This document shows, one piece after another, positions 36,666 to 45,001 of a stretch of DNA of 64,000 nucleotides (within the stretch, counting starts at the first letter, position 1; each line of letters opens with the position of its first letter). The notes under the pieces are model-generated. The model made no database searches and was not told the origin of the DNA. It saw only the letters and a program-made list of their open reading frames with translations. The position numbers and the translations under genes are program-made. Location: NCBI RefSeq assembly GCF_900096975.1, contig NZ_FMYQ01000022.1, positions 1 to 64,000 of the forward strand. The letters run 5' to 3'. This DNA comes from Paraburkholderia lycopersici (GTDB lineage: Bacteria; Pseudomonadota; Gammaproteobacteria; Burkholderiales; Burkholderiaceae).

Positions 36666-37805
36666 TCAGCTCGCAAGCGCGGTTTCGAACGCCGCAGCGA
36701 CGGCGCAGACCTGTTCGTCGGCGCCATGCCGGCCGATGATTTGCAGTCCGGCCAACAGCGGCGAACCCTCGATAGGCAACGGCAGGCTCAGGGCCGGATG
36801 GCCACTGAGATTGAATGGGCGGATCAGCGACGACATTGCGATTACCGAGACACCGCGACGCGCCTCTTCGATCGTGATCGGCAATGCGGGAAGCGTCGGC
36901 ATCACGATGACATCGACGCCGTCGAACGCGCGATCGACCGCCTCGGTGAAGCTGCGGCGCACGCGCTCCGCCGCGCTCACGTGGTCGGGCGTCGTGGAAG
37001 AAGCGGCGCGCAGACGTGCTTCGAGATCCGCGCCGAGCTTGCCGCTATCCACTAGATGGCCAAACGCGGCCCACGTTTCGGCGTTGATGATCGCGAGCCC
37101 TGCCTGGAAAGCATCGGCGAAGCCTGCAAGTTCGATGGCGTGCGACGACAACCCCGCGCGTTGCGGCGCGTGAGCAACGGCGGAAAGCAGTTCCGCTTGC
37201 GCATCGACTCGCGCGATACCCACCTTGCACGTCGTCACGCTCTTTAACGCGGTTTCCCGGTCGAACGCGGGCGCGATTACGCTCATTGTGTCGATGAGCA
37301 TGCGCACGTCGCGCGCAAATGGACCCACACAATCGAGCGTCGATTCAGCGGGCGCGACGCCGCTGCGGGAAACGCGTGCGAATGTTGGCTTCAGGCCCAC
37401 GACGCCGCAACATGCGGCGGGGCCGCGAATCGAGCCGCCCGTGTCGGTACCGAGCGCAGCGTCCGCAAGCCCCAGGCCAACTGCGCTAGCGGAGCCGCTG
37501 GACGAGCCGCCCGGGATGCGCGTCGGGTCCTGCGGATTGATGGGCGTACCCGTGTAGTCGTTTATTCCCGTCATGCCGAACGCGAGTTCGTGCATGTTGG
37601 CCTTGCCGACGATTCTCCAGCCGGCGTCGAGCAGCAACCGCACGACCTGCGCGTGTTCCTGCGCGCTCGCGGCGTTGGCGAGGGCACGGCTGGCGCCCGT
37701 CGTGGGCATGCCCGCAATGTCGATGGTGTCCTTGATGACGATGGTGGGTCCGTCGCCGCCAAGCGTGAAGGCATTGATCAAAGCGCTCATCGAGTCGGTT
37801 TCCAT
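36666..37805 (-). CDS. iacH: Amidase-signature hydrolase IacH
   Basis: A 379-residue amidase-signature enzyme. The catalytic Lys is in IVIKDTIDIAG (near residue 25); the Gly/Ser-rich loop is RIPGGSSSGSASAVGLGL and the nucleophile region is LGTDTGGSIRGPAACCGV, giving the Ser-cisSer-Lys triad. It is shorter than many family members (about 460). In iac clusters IacH is an amidase of uncertain substrate. The gene starts six bases after the iacI stop; an alternative ATG at 37790 has a better GGA-type ribosome site. Confidence 0.87.
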   Translation of the reverse strand: METDSMSALINAFTLGGDGPTIVIKDTIDIAGMPTTGASRALANAASAQEHAQVVRLLLDAGWRIVGKANMHELAFGMTGINDYTGTPINPQDPTRIPGGSSSGSASAVGLGLADAALGTDTGGSIRGPAACCGVVGLKPTFARVSRSGVAPAESTLDCVGPFARDVRMLIDTMSVIAPAFDRETALKSVTTCKVGIARVDAQAELLSAVAHAPQRAGLSSHAIELAGFADAFQAGLAIINAETWAAFGHLVDSGKLGADLEARLRAASSTTPDHVSAAERVRRSFTEAVDRAFDGVDVIVMPTLPALPITIEEARRGVSVIAMSSLIRPFNLSGHPALSLPLPIEGSPLLAGLQIIGRHGADEQVCAVAAAFETALAS

Positions 37806-37811
37806 GTGAGG

Positions 37812-38342
37812 TCAGGGGGCGGGACGCGGCGAGACGTGCCACGGCGCATCGAAAAGACGCTCGGTGCGAAAGTGCGTGATAAGCCACGCGGACGCATCGG
37901 GCGAGCCGGCAGGCGCAGGCACGAAGTCCACTTCGAGGCGTGCCCCGATCAACTCGGCGCGCCCGTCCACGTAGCCCGATGCCTGCAACATGATCCAGCG
38001 GCCCTTGGCGCGCTCCGGTGTCACCATGTCGATGCTCTCTGACGTGAGAAAGTGCACGTTGGTGGCGAAGTGCGGCTCGGGCGGCAGATAGCGCGAGAGC
38101 ATCGCGACGATGGCCTCGCGTCCTTCGATGTGGCCGAACTTGCTCGTATATTGCCGGCCAATGCCTTCCCACACGGCATCTTCAGTAAACAGGAGTCCGA
38201 GCGATTCGCCATCGAGCGCGCCGCTCGGTACATCGCACAGCGCCATGTAGCGCGCCATCATGCGGCGCGCCGCGGCGGCGCCTTCCAGTGCGGCGAGGCG
38301 CGCTTCGAGCGCCACAATCGTGCGCGCAGCGTCAGTGTTCAT
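37812..38342 (-). CDS. iacI: SnoaL/NTF2-like protein IacI
   Basis: A 176-residue NTF2-fold protein: a helical N-terminus (ARLAALEGAAAARRMMARYM), then LLFTEDAVWEGIG, GREAIVAML, HFATNVHFLTSESI and the beta-rich end WLITHFRTERLF. Similar small proteins occur in iac clusters as IacI, with isomerase, cyclase or hydratase-like roles suspected but unproved. AAGG seven bases before ATG 38342 favours that start over the ATG at 38348. It lies nine bases after iacB. Confidence 0.78.
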   Translation of the reverse strand: MNTDAARTIVALEARLAALEGAAAARRMMARYMALCDVPSGALDGESLGLLFTEDAVWEGIGRQYTSKFGHIEGREAIVAMLSRYLPPEPHFATNVHFLTSESIDMVTPERAKGRWIMLQASGYVDGRAELIGARLEVDFVPAPAGSPDASAWLITHFRTERLFDAPWHVSPRPAP

Positions 38343-38351
38343 CGCCATGCC

Positions 38352-38726
38352 TTACGCGGTGGCAGCAGGCGGCACGACGAGCGCGCGGCCCACGCGCGCT
38401 TCGATCTTGCCGTAGCGCCACAGGTTGTACTCGCCCACCGGCGTCGTGCGATAGAGATTGCAGACGGCCACGGCGGTGTCGAAATCGGCGACGTCGGCCA
38501 TGATGTAGAAGGTCCACGGCGCGCCGTCGGACTGGCCGACCACGAGGCGGTCGTCGTCCATGACGCCGAGCACCTTGACGCCGTCCATTGCCTCGACGGC
38601 GGCGAGCATCTTGCCGTATGCCTGCCATACTTCGCCGATCTTCTCGCGCGGCAGGTCGAAGAAGTTTTGCGTCACACCGCAGCAGAACAGCACGCGCAAC
38701 GGCAGGGTAGCGCTTGTTTCGGACAT
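38352..38726 (-). CDS. iacB: Small protein IacB (unknown function, likely alpha-beta barrel)
   Basis: A 124-residue protein: LPLRVLFCCGVTQNFFDLPREK, then WQAYGKMLAAVEAMDGVKVL, WTFYIMADVADFDTAVAVCN and YNLWRYGKIEARVGRAL. The beta-alpha-beta spacing suggests a ferredoxin-like fold, as in DABB/EthD proteins. Its place between iacA and iacI on the same strand matches the position and size of IacB in iac clusters; no reaction is established from sequence. AAGGAAA lies about nine bases before ATG 38726. Confidence 0.72.
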   Translation of the reverse strand: MSETSATLPLRVLFCCGVTQNFFDLPREKIGEVWQAYGKMLAAVEAMDGVKVLGVMDDDRLVVGQSDGAPWTFYIMADVADFDTAVAVCNLYRTTPVGEYNLWRYGKIEARVGRALVVPPAATA

Positions 38727-38760
38727 GAAATGATTTCCTTGCGACAGGTGATGATTGTGG

Positions 38761-39957
38761 TTACAGATAGCCCGGAATAGGCGGCACGCCAACGAACACC
38801 GCGCCTGCGCCGTCGAAATTGCCTTCGCCGAGGAAGGCGTGCTGCGTGACCACCATCGCATCGCGCAGCAAACGCTGCAACGGGTGCGTCTTGTAGATCG
38901 CCATCGTGCCGCCGAGACGATAAGCGCGATTCACGACATCGGCGCCTTCATGTGCGATCTGGGTGGCGGAAAGGCGCAGCAGGCTGACTTGTTCGGGCGT
39001 CACGGGGTTGCCGGCGAGAATCGACTGCCAGACGCTGTCGGTCGACTCATAGAAGAACGCACGCGCCGAGCGCAGCTGCGCTTCGGCTTTCGCGAGTTCG
39101 ATGCGATAGTACGCACGGTCTGCGAGTTGCGGTGCGCCTGTTGTCGTGCGGCGTCCGCCAGACATATGGTTGGCCACGTCGAGCGCGGCGCGCGCAAGGC
39201 CAAGGTTCACGACCGCGAGCACCTGGGCGGCGTAGGCAACGGTCGGATAGCGATAGAGCGGCTCGTCCACGCAGGGGGCGCCGCCGCGAACGAAGGTCCA
39301 GTCGTTGCTCACGATCTGGTCGGTCACGCGCAGGTCATGACTGCCGGTGCCCTGCATGCCGACCACGTTCCAGTTCTCGACGATCTCCACCTGCGCGGGA
39401 CGGAACACGGCTGTGCGCGGCTTGTTCGGGCCGCTGCCCGCAGTGTCGCCGGTGCTGATGCCCACGCCGAGCCAGTCGGCGCCCTTGCAGCCGCTCGCGA
39501 ACTTCCACGTGCCGGTCACGCGCCAGCCGCCTTCAACGGCCTGCACGGCCTGCACCGGAAAGAGGCCGCCCGCGAATGCCTGATCGGGGCCGCTCGCGTA
39601 GATCTGGGCCTGCGTTTCGAGGGGGAGCGCCGCGAGGTAGACGTTGGCCGAACCGAAGCTCGCGACCCAGGCAGCGGAGCCATCGGCAACCGCGATGCGC
39701 TCGATCATCTCGAGGAATTCTCCGGGCGCGCGCGCATCGCCGCCGAAGCGCTTTGGCGTGCCCGCGCGATAGATGCCCGCGCGCTTGAATAGGTCGATGA
39801 CGTCGCGCGGCACGTGTGAAAGACGGTCGAATTCGTCGCGGCGCGCAGCCACCACGTCAATGACTTCGTCGAGCGTGAGGCTGCCGTCTGGCTGCGCCAT
39901 GCAAGCTCGTGCATGGTGCTCGCTGTGGGACGCGACGGCGGTCGCAACTGATGCCAT
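38761..39957 (-). CDS. iacA: Indole-3-acetate monooxygenase IacA
   Basis: A 398-residue flavin-dependent monooxygenase of the acyl-CoA dehydrogenase fold. It has SHVPRDVIDLFKRAGIYRAG, KRFGGDARAPGEFLE, FASGCKGADWLGVGIS, NWNVVGMQGTGSHDLR and the C-terminal QHAFLGEGNFDG. IacA starts indoleacetate degradation by oxidising the indole ring with reduced flavin from IacG. AGGAG seven bases upstream supports ATG 39957. It heads the iacA-iacB-iacI-iacH-iacE run and is divergent from the sensor kinase. A clear paralogue lies at 31333. Confidence 0.9.
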   Translation of the reverse strand: MASVATAVASHSEHHARACMAQPDGSLTLDEVIDVVAARRDEFDRLSHVPRDVIDLFKRAGIYRAGTPKRFGGDARAPGEFLEMIERIAVADGSAAWVASFGSANVYLAALPLETQAQIYASGPDQAFAGGLFPVQAVQAVEGGWRVTGTWKFASGCKGADWLGVGISTGDTAGSGPNKPRTAVFRPAQVEIVENWNVVGMQGTGSHDLRVTDQIVSNDWTFVRGGAPCVDEPLYRYPTVAYAAQVLAVVNLGLARAALDVANHMSGGRRTTTGAPQLADRAYYRIELAKAEAQLRSARAFFYESTDSVWQSILAGNPVTPEQVSLLRLSATQIAHEGADVVNRAYRLGGTMAIYKTHPLQRLLRDAMVVTQHAFLGEGNFDGAGAVFVGVPPIPGYL

Positions 39958-40210
39958 GGTGTATCTCCTGAGTTCCTGAGCCGGTGGTGGTGTTTGGGGC
40001 GTCGCTTTCGAGGGCGAAAAGTCCAGTCTGGAACTCAGTCTAAAAAGGCAAAAAGGGGCCATCAATTGGGACGCCGCACGCATTTTTAAGTAGCGTTCCC
40101 CGCGCGCCTAAAGAAATCTTCAGTTTCCCCGCGCAGCGGCCGGATGTTATCGTTTGGGAACCACCTGGCGGGCATGCGGCCCGCTTGCGGATCGCTTGCC
40201 GCTCACGATC
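39958..40210. other. Divergent promoter region iacA / sensor kinase
   Basis: 253 bases between divergent starts. It contains the weak fourth copy of the TCTAAAG-type motif (40107-40124) and must hold the iacA and kinase promoters. Confidence 0.5.
40107..40124 (+). promoter_or_regulatory. Repeated motif, degenerate copy 4
   Basis: CCTAAAGAAATCTTCAGT, 150 bases upstream of iacA. It agrees with the 47705 copy at 13 of 18 positions, including the TAAAG half and the CAG core. Confidence 0.4.
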
Positions 40211-41707
40211 ATGACGTACCCCACCGAAGACGATTTCCGGCGTCTGCTCGACGCCTTGACGATGTGCGTGCTGCTGCACGATGCCAGTACGAAGGCCATC
40301 GTGTGGGCCAATCGCGCGGCCTGCATCGCGCTCGGCTTTTCCGTCGAGGAATTGCTGCCGCTGAAGGCGCGCGACATGACGCGCCCCGAGCCGAAATATG
40401 CGCGCGAAATTGCCGTCTCGGCGATGGACCGGTCGATCACCGAAGGCCCGCAGGGCTACGAATGGTGCTATCGCTCGCGCACGGGGCAGGATATGCTTTC
40501 CGAGGCGATTGCAACCTACGTGCCGCTCAAGGAGCGCGGGGTCGTGATGGTCCAGTTTCGCGACATCAGCGCGGAAGAGGCGATGCGCGAGGCGCTGCGG
40601 CGTTACGAAACGCGGCTGCGCGAATTCATGCAGGACTTGAGCGAAGGCGTGGCTGTGCTCATGCCCGGCGGCGCCGTCGAGTTCATCAGCGATTCGGGGC
40701 GGCGGCTGCTCGGTCTCGCCGCCGAACAGGCGCCCGGTTCGGTGTTCGACTATTGCAGCGAGCGCAACCGCGCGCGTCTCGCCGAGCAACTCGACGACGC
40801 GCCGCAACAGCGCCCTTCCGAGCCGCGGCGCTACCGCATGGTCCGGCGCGACGGGAGCGCGTGCTGGCTGCGCATCACGTGCCGGCGGCTCGTGATAGAA
40901 GGCGATTTCGACGGCCTGTTGATTCACTTTCGCGACATCTCCGATGAAGTGGGCATCGAGGAAGCACGCCGCACCGAAGCGCGCATGCTCGAATACGCGG
41001 GGCGTTACAACGCGATGGGCGAGATGGCTACCGCCATCGCTCACGAGTTGAGCCAGCCACTCGCGGCCGTGCGCAACTTCATCGAAGGCGCGATCCGGCG
41101 CCTCGAACAGGCGGGGCCCGTCGAGGATGCGATCTGGGGCCTGCGCAGCGCCGACCGCCAGGCGGAGCACGCCGCGCTCATCATCAAGAGCGTGCGCGAA
41201 TACATCGTGAAACGCGAGCCGACCGAAACGCGCTCGGACCTGCGCAACATTCTCAGCGAGGTCGCTTACTTCATCGAACTGCGTGCGCGTGACGCCGGCG
41301 TGCGCGTACACATCGTGCAGCCCAAGGCGCCGTTGCCCGTGCTGTGCGAACGCGTACTGATCGGGCAAGTCGTCCTCAATCTCGCGTTCAACGCGATCGA
41401 CGCACTGGCGGCCGTCGATGCCGACCGGCGCGACCTCACACTCGCATGCGCGCAACACGAAGGCCGGGCGCTCGTGAGCGTGACCGACAACGGCCCAGGC
41501 GTGCCTACCGATGCGCATGGACGCCTCTTCGACGGCTTCTCCTCGTCGAAGGCGGGCGGCAACGGCATCGGCCTTTCGCTGTGCAAGAACATCGTCACGC
41601 GGCATCAGGGTGCGATCTGGGCGCAGCCTGTGCCCAGCGGCGGCCTCGAATGCTGCTTCGCGCTGCCGCTGATTTCGCAGCCCGGCGCGGACGAGCGCGC
41701 CCATTAG
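40211..41707 (+). CDS. Soluble PAS-domain histidine kinase of the iac cluster
   Basis: A 498-residue kinase without membrane helices. Two PAS domains occupy about residues 8-122 and 133-247 (each ending in FRDIS). The HisKA region has phospho-His278 in AIAHELSQPLAAV; HATPase_c has N394 (NAIDAL), DNGPG (426-430) and GNGIGLSL (450-457). The layout resembles FixL/TodS-like cytoplasmic sensors that detect an intracellular aromatic ligand or redox state. Its partner is probably the FixJ-type regulator at 35222. The ATG at 40211 is favoured; the frame opens further upstream. The stop overlaps the convergent tautomerase-like gene by three bases. Confidence 0.9.
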   Translation: MTYPTEDDFRRLLDALTMCVLLHDASTKAIVWANRAACIALGFSVEELLPLKARDMTRPEPKYAREIAVSAMDRSITEGPQGYEWCYRSRTGQDMLSEAIATYVPLKERGVVMVQFRDISAEEAMREALRRYETRLREFMQDLSEGVAVLMPGGAVEFISDSGRRLLGLAAEQAPGSVFDYCSERNRARLAEQLDDAPQQRPSEPRRYRMVRRDGSACWLRITCRRLVIEGDFDGLLIHFRDISDEVGIEEARRTEARMLEYAGRYNAMGEMATAIAHELSQPLAAVRNFIEGAIRRLEQAGPVEDAIWGLRSADRQAEHAALIIKSVREYIVKREPTETRSDLRNILSEVAYFIELRARDAGVRVHIVQPKAPLPVLCERVLIGQVVLNLAFNAIDALAAVDADRRDLTLACAQHEGRALVSVTDNGPGVPTDAHGRLFDGFSSSKAGGNGIGLSLCKNIVTRHQGAIWAQPVPSGGLECCFALPLISQPGADERAH

Positions 41708-42090
41708 CGCCCGAGCGAACGCGCCGTCTTGCCGCCGATGCCGAAGTCGGTGTTCGCGATGTCCTTGATGATGACGCGCGTCGCGTCGAGCGGCGAGTCG
41801 AGCACGTCGGCGCTGGTCGTTGCGAGCGCATCGATCAGCGCGGCCTTCTGTTCGAGCGTACGTCCGGCTATCAGTATCGCGACGATTACCGGCAACGAAG
41901 GCGGCGCGCCGTCCGCGGCGCGCTTGCCGCCAATGCCGTAGTGCGAGTCGGCCAGTTCGCTCAGGAGAATGCGCACGGATTCCGCAGGCGCGCCGATCGC
42001 TTCGACGGTGGCGTCGGTGAGGCGTTCGATCAGCGTCGCCTTGCGTGCTTCCGCGTGGCCCGCCGGCAAATAGACTTCGAGTGTAGGCAT
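41704..42090 (-). CDS. Tautomerase-superfamily protein with two domains (4-oxalocrotonate tautomerase-like)
   Basis: A 128-residue protein made of two similar halves: MPTLEVYLPAGHAEARKATL with YGIGGKRA, and LPVIVAILIAGRTLEQKAAL with FGIGGKTA. Each half has the helix and G-I-G-G-K ending of 4-oxalocrotonate-tautomerase-like units. The first half begins Met-Pro, so the N-terminal catalytic Pro is present; the corresponding second-half proline is internal and could not act as a free amine. It lies between the kinase and iacD on the minus strand, downstream of iacCD. Such a gene is not one of the usual named iac genes I know. Confidence 0.78.
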   Translation of the reverse strand: MPTLEVYLPAGHAEARKATLIERLTDATVEAIGAPAESVRILLSELADSHYGIGGKRAADGAPPSLPVIVAILIAGRTLEQKAALIDALATTSADVLDSPLDATRVIIKDIANTDFGIGGKTARSLGR

Positions 42091-42139
42091 GGGTTCGACT
42101 GGAAGCCGGGCGCGCGAACATGTCCGCGCGCCCGTGGTT

Positions 42140-42637
42140 TTAGAGCAGGAAGCCGATCGCGCTCAACGCTTCGGTTGAGTCGATCAGGCGGATCACTTTC
42201 TGCTGCAGTTTCGGCTCGCCGCTTGCGAAGCTGATGCGGTGCGTGAGATCCGCGGCGAAGATCGTGTTCGCGCCGCGCTTGTACGCGACGATGATCTGCG
42301 CCGATTTCGCTTCCACGGTATCGGCCGCGTCGCTCGACAGCGTGAAGCGCGATACCGTGCGGACCGTGCGCGCCGCATCGCTCGCCGAAGCTGAATAGCC
42401 CGACGTCATGCGCTGCACACGCAACTCGCGCATGTGCTGGTCGTCGTACGCGTAGTTAAGCGTGGCGGCGAAGTCGGTCGTATTCGGGTCGATCGGCACG
42501 ACGTAGTGGCCCTGCGAATCCCACAGATCGAGCCATGCGCCATATTCGCGCCGGTCCAGCATCTCGGCTTCGCGCCAGATGAACTGCACGGCGCGCGTAA
42601 AAATCTCTTGCGTGTTGAGTACGTTTCGATCGTCCAT
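42140..42637 (-). CDS. iacD: Ring-hydroxylating dioxygenase beta subunit IacD
   Basis: A 165-residue small subunit of the NTF2-like fold: FIWREAEMLDRREYGAWLDL, then QGHYVVPI, the RTVRTVSRFTLSSDAADT block and FAADLTHRISF. It pairs with IacC to form an alpha3beta3-type Rieske oxygenase. The gene overlaps the end of iacC (ATGATGG). GGAGG lies four bases before the ATG at 42637 and only one before the ATG at 42640, so 42637 is used. iacCD is expected to act on a late aromatic intermediate, giving catechol. Confidence 0.88.
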   Translation of the reverse strand: MDDRNVLNTQEIFTRAVQFIWREAEMLDRREYGAWLDLWDSQGHYVVPIDPNTTDFAATLNYAYDDQHMRELRVQRMTSGYSASASDAARTVRTVSRFTLSSDAADTVEAKSAQIIVAYKRGANTIFAADLTHRISFASGEPKLQQKVIRLIDSTEALSAIGFLL

Positions 42638-43914
42638 CATGCCTCCATCATCGCGCGCCACTGCGCATACGCTTCGCGCATGCCGGTTTCGTCGGTGGCG
42701 TGTGCGGTCTTTTCTCCGTTGGGTGCCGTCGTTTCGCGGTTCAGGCCGCGATTCACGAGAATCGGAATATCGGGGCCGGCGTGGGAACCGCGCTGCACGC
42801 GCTCCCAGGCTTCGGCGTCGTCCGGGCTGCCAAAGCCGAACGGGCCCTGGAAGTGCTCGTGAATGCGCAGGCGCACGCGGTTGGCTTCCTCCGGACCGCC
42901 GTCCATGGCGAGCGCGACGTGGCGAATTTCGGTCTCCTCGACGGAAACGGGACGCAGCACGCGGAAGAACGCCATCGAAAGCGCGAGGTTAGGAAACAGG
43001 TTCAGGTTGAAGCCCACCCCCATCAGCGAGCGCACGATGCGGCGCACTTCCTCGGGCTTGTGGCGCTCGCCGAGTTGCGCGGCCAGTTCCCGAAAGCGCT
43101 CGGGCAGCGGCGCGCCGTCGTCCTGATCGAGGTCGACGAGTTCGGGCACGAGCACGGCGAGGCTATGGCCGTTGCCGAGCGAGCGGCAGAAGGCTTGATC
43201 GCTCGTCATGAAGCTCGTGATCGCGGCGGCCGTCTCGTCGTCGATCGACTTCATCCACGATTTGTGCACGACGGGGAAGTGATAAAGATCCGTCGTGTTC
43301 TCGAGCTGGATCTTCCAGTTGCCCTTGAATTTGAACTTGTGCTCGCCGTTGGCCTTCACGGGGTAGCCGGCGCCCTGCTTCATGAAGAGGTCGATCCACG
43401 GCTTCGCGCCGCCGAGGAAGTCTTCGAGCGGTTCGATATCCTTGTTGAAGCTCGCGAAGATGAGGCCCTGATAAATGCCCACGCGCAGCTTTTCGAGCGG
43501 CAGGTCGCCCTTTTCGCACACGCCTTCGTAACCGTCCCCATAGGGCAGCGCGCGCAGCGTGCCGTCGAGCGCGTAAGACCAGCTATGGTAGGGGCACGTG
43601 AAGCCCTTCGCGTTGCCCTTGTGCTCCTCGCACACGGTGGCTCCCCGGTGACGGCAGCGGTTCTGCAGCACGTTCACCGCGCCTGTCTTGTCGCGCACGA
43701 CGATAACGGGCTGCCGGCCGATGGTCGTGGTGCGGAAATCGCCCGGATTGGGCAGTTCGCTTTCGTGCGCGACCCAGATCCACGTCTTATAGAAAATGCG
43801 TTCGAGTTCCGCTTCGAACAGCGCCGGATCGTAGTACAGCGAAGGTGCGATGCGGTCCGTCTCTACGCGGCCGCGCAGCGTACTCGTGTCGATGGTCTGC
43901 CAGGTATCGCTCAT
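42637..43914 (-). CDS. iacC: Rieske ring-hydroxylating dioxygenase alpha subunit IacC
   Basis: A 425-residue oxygenase large subunit. The Rieske ligands are Cys87/His89 (RCRHRG) and Cys107/His110 (CPYHSW). The mononuclear iron region is ENTTDLYHFPVVHKSW with Asp209, His212 and His217. It belongs with benzoate/anthranilate-type dioxygenases and is the iacC product in indoleacetate clusters. Electrons would come from IacF. The promoter region is shared with the divergent LysR gene at 44048. Confidence 0.93.
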   Translation of the reverse strand: MSDTWQTIDTSTLRGRVETDRIAPSLYYDPALFEAELERIFYKTWIWVAHESELPNPGDFRTTTIGRQPVIVVRDKTGAVNVLQNRCRHRGATVCEEHKGNAKGFTCPYHSWSYALDGTLRALPYGDGYEGVCEKGDLPLEKLRVGIYQGLIFASFNKDIEPLEDFLGGAKPWIDLFMKQGAGYPVKANGEHKFKFKGNWKIQLENTTDLYHFPVVHKSWMKSIDDETAAAITSFMTSDQAFCRSLGNGHSLAVLVPELVDLDQDDGAPLPERFRELAAQLGERHKPEEVRRIVRSLMGVGFNLNLFPNLALSMAFFRVLRPVSVEETEIRHVALAMDGGPEEANRVRLRIHEHFQGPFGFGSPDDAEAWERVQRGSHAGPDIPILVNRGLNRETTAPNGEKTAHATDETGMREAYAQWRAMMEA

Positions 43915-44025
43915 GGTGTCGGAGTATCGGGGGTGGTTGGTTGCAGGGCGTTTAGGGCCTGCGCGTTGAGTAAAAGTCTCGTCGGTCGTGCTCTATACGT
44001 CAAATCGATCTAAAATTGAGCTTCA

Positions 44026-44043
44026 CATAAATCCGGTTGATAA
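44026..44043 (+). promoter_or_regulatory. LysR-type operator candidate, copy 1
   Basis: CATAAATCCGGTTGATAA: it has an imperfect ATnAAn-N3-nTTnAT symmetry with a T-N11-A core, as LysR sites do. It ends five bases before the LysR ATG and lies about 110 bases upstream of iacC. A near-identical site is upstream of iacF at 46127. Confidence 0.6.
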
Positions 44044-44047
44044 AGCC

Positions 44048-44974
44048 ATGCCCTCTCTGGATCACGTCGATCTCAATCTGTTGCGGGTGTTTCAGGCCAT
44101 CGTGGAGGAGCGCAGTCTGACGAAGGCGGGCGAACGGCTCGCCCTCTCGCAGCCCGCCGTCAGCTATTCGCTTTCGCGCCTGCGCTCGCTGTTCGACGAT
44201 CCGCTCTTCATCCGCACGCGCGCGGGCATGCAGCCCACGCCCGTGGCACTGGAGCTGGCGACGATCGTGGGCCGAGCGCTCGACACCGTGCGCGAGGCAT
44301 TGCGTTACGCCGAGCGCTTCGATCCGGCGGTGAGTACGCGCACATTCAGGCTCTCGCTTTCGGATGCGGGGGAAATGGCCTACTTGCCCTCGATTTGCGA
44401 AGCGCTTCATCGCGAAGCGCCGCGAATCAAGGTATGTGTCGAGCCGTTGCCGGTGGACGAGATCGAGGATGCGTTGCGCGCGAGCCGCCTTGATTTCGCG
44501 ATCGGCAATCTGCCCGAACTGACCGCGCGCACGCGCCATCAACTGCTGTTCGAGGAGACCTATGTCTGCATGACGCGGCGCCGCCGTGGCTTGCCGCGCG
44601 GCGAGAAGCTGAGCCTCGCGCAGTTCGTCGAGGCTTCGCATGTGCAGGTGCGTTCGGTCGAGCACAGTCATCACGCGCTGGACGACGCGCTGCGGTCGCA
44701 AGGCGTGGGCAGAAATATCGCGCTTGAATTACCGCACTTTGTTGCGCTGCCAGGCGTGCTGGCCGTGACCGATCTGTATGCGACGCTTCCGCGCCGGCTC
44801 GCGCACATCTTCAATCCAGACGGGCGCTTTCGGATCTATGAACTGCCGGTGACGATGCCCGTTGCTGCCGTGACGATGCACTGGCATGAGCACTTTCACG
44901 AGGACGAGGGCATTGCGTGGATGCGCGAGCTCATTCAGGGCATCATGGAGCGGTTCGACGCCGGGACGCCCTGA
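44048..44974 (+). CDS. LysR-type regulator, divergent from iacCD
   Basis: A 308-residue LysR regulator. DHVDLNLLRVFQAIVEERSL, then AGERLALSQPAVSYSLSRLR is the HTH; FRLSLSDAGEMAYLP opens the effector domain. It belongs to the same subgroup as the regulators at 29080 and 49058. Its divergence from iacCD, the LysR-type site immediately before its start, and a matching site before iacF suggest it controls the dioxygenase genes and itself. ATG 44048 gives the standard length; a few in-frame codons precede it. Confidence 0.9.
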   Translation: MPSLDHVDLNLLRVFQAIVEERSLTKAGERLALSQPAVSYSLSRLRSLFDDPLFIRTRAGMQPTPVALELATIVGRALDTVREALRYAERFDPAVSTRTFRLSLSDAGEMAYLPSICEALHREAPRIKVCVEPLPVDEIEDALRASRLDFAIGNLPELTARTRHQLLFEETYVCMTRRRRGLPRGEKLSLAQFVEASHVQVRSVEHSHHALDDALRSQGVGRNIALELPHFVALPGVLAVTDLYATLPRRLAHIFNPDGRFRIYELPVTMPVAAVTMHWHEHFHEDEGIAWMRELIQGIMERFDAGTP

Positions 44975-45001
44975 ATGGCGTGAAATGCGTCGAGCTCGCG
45001 C

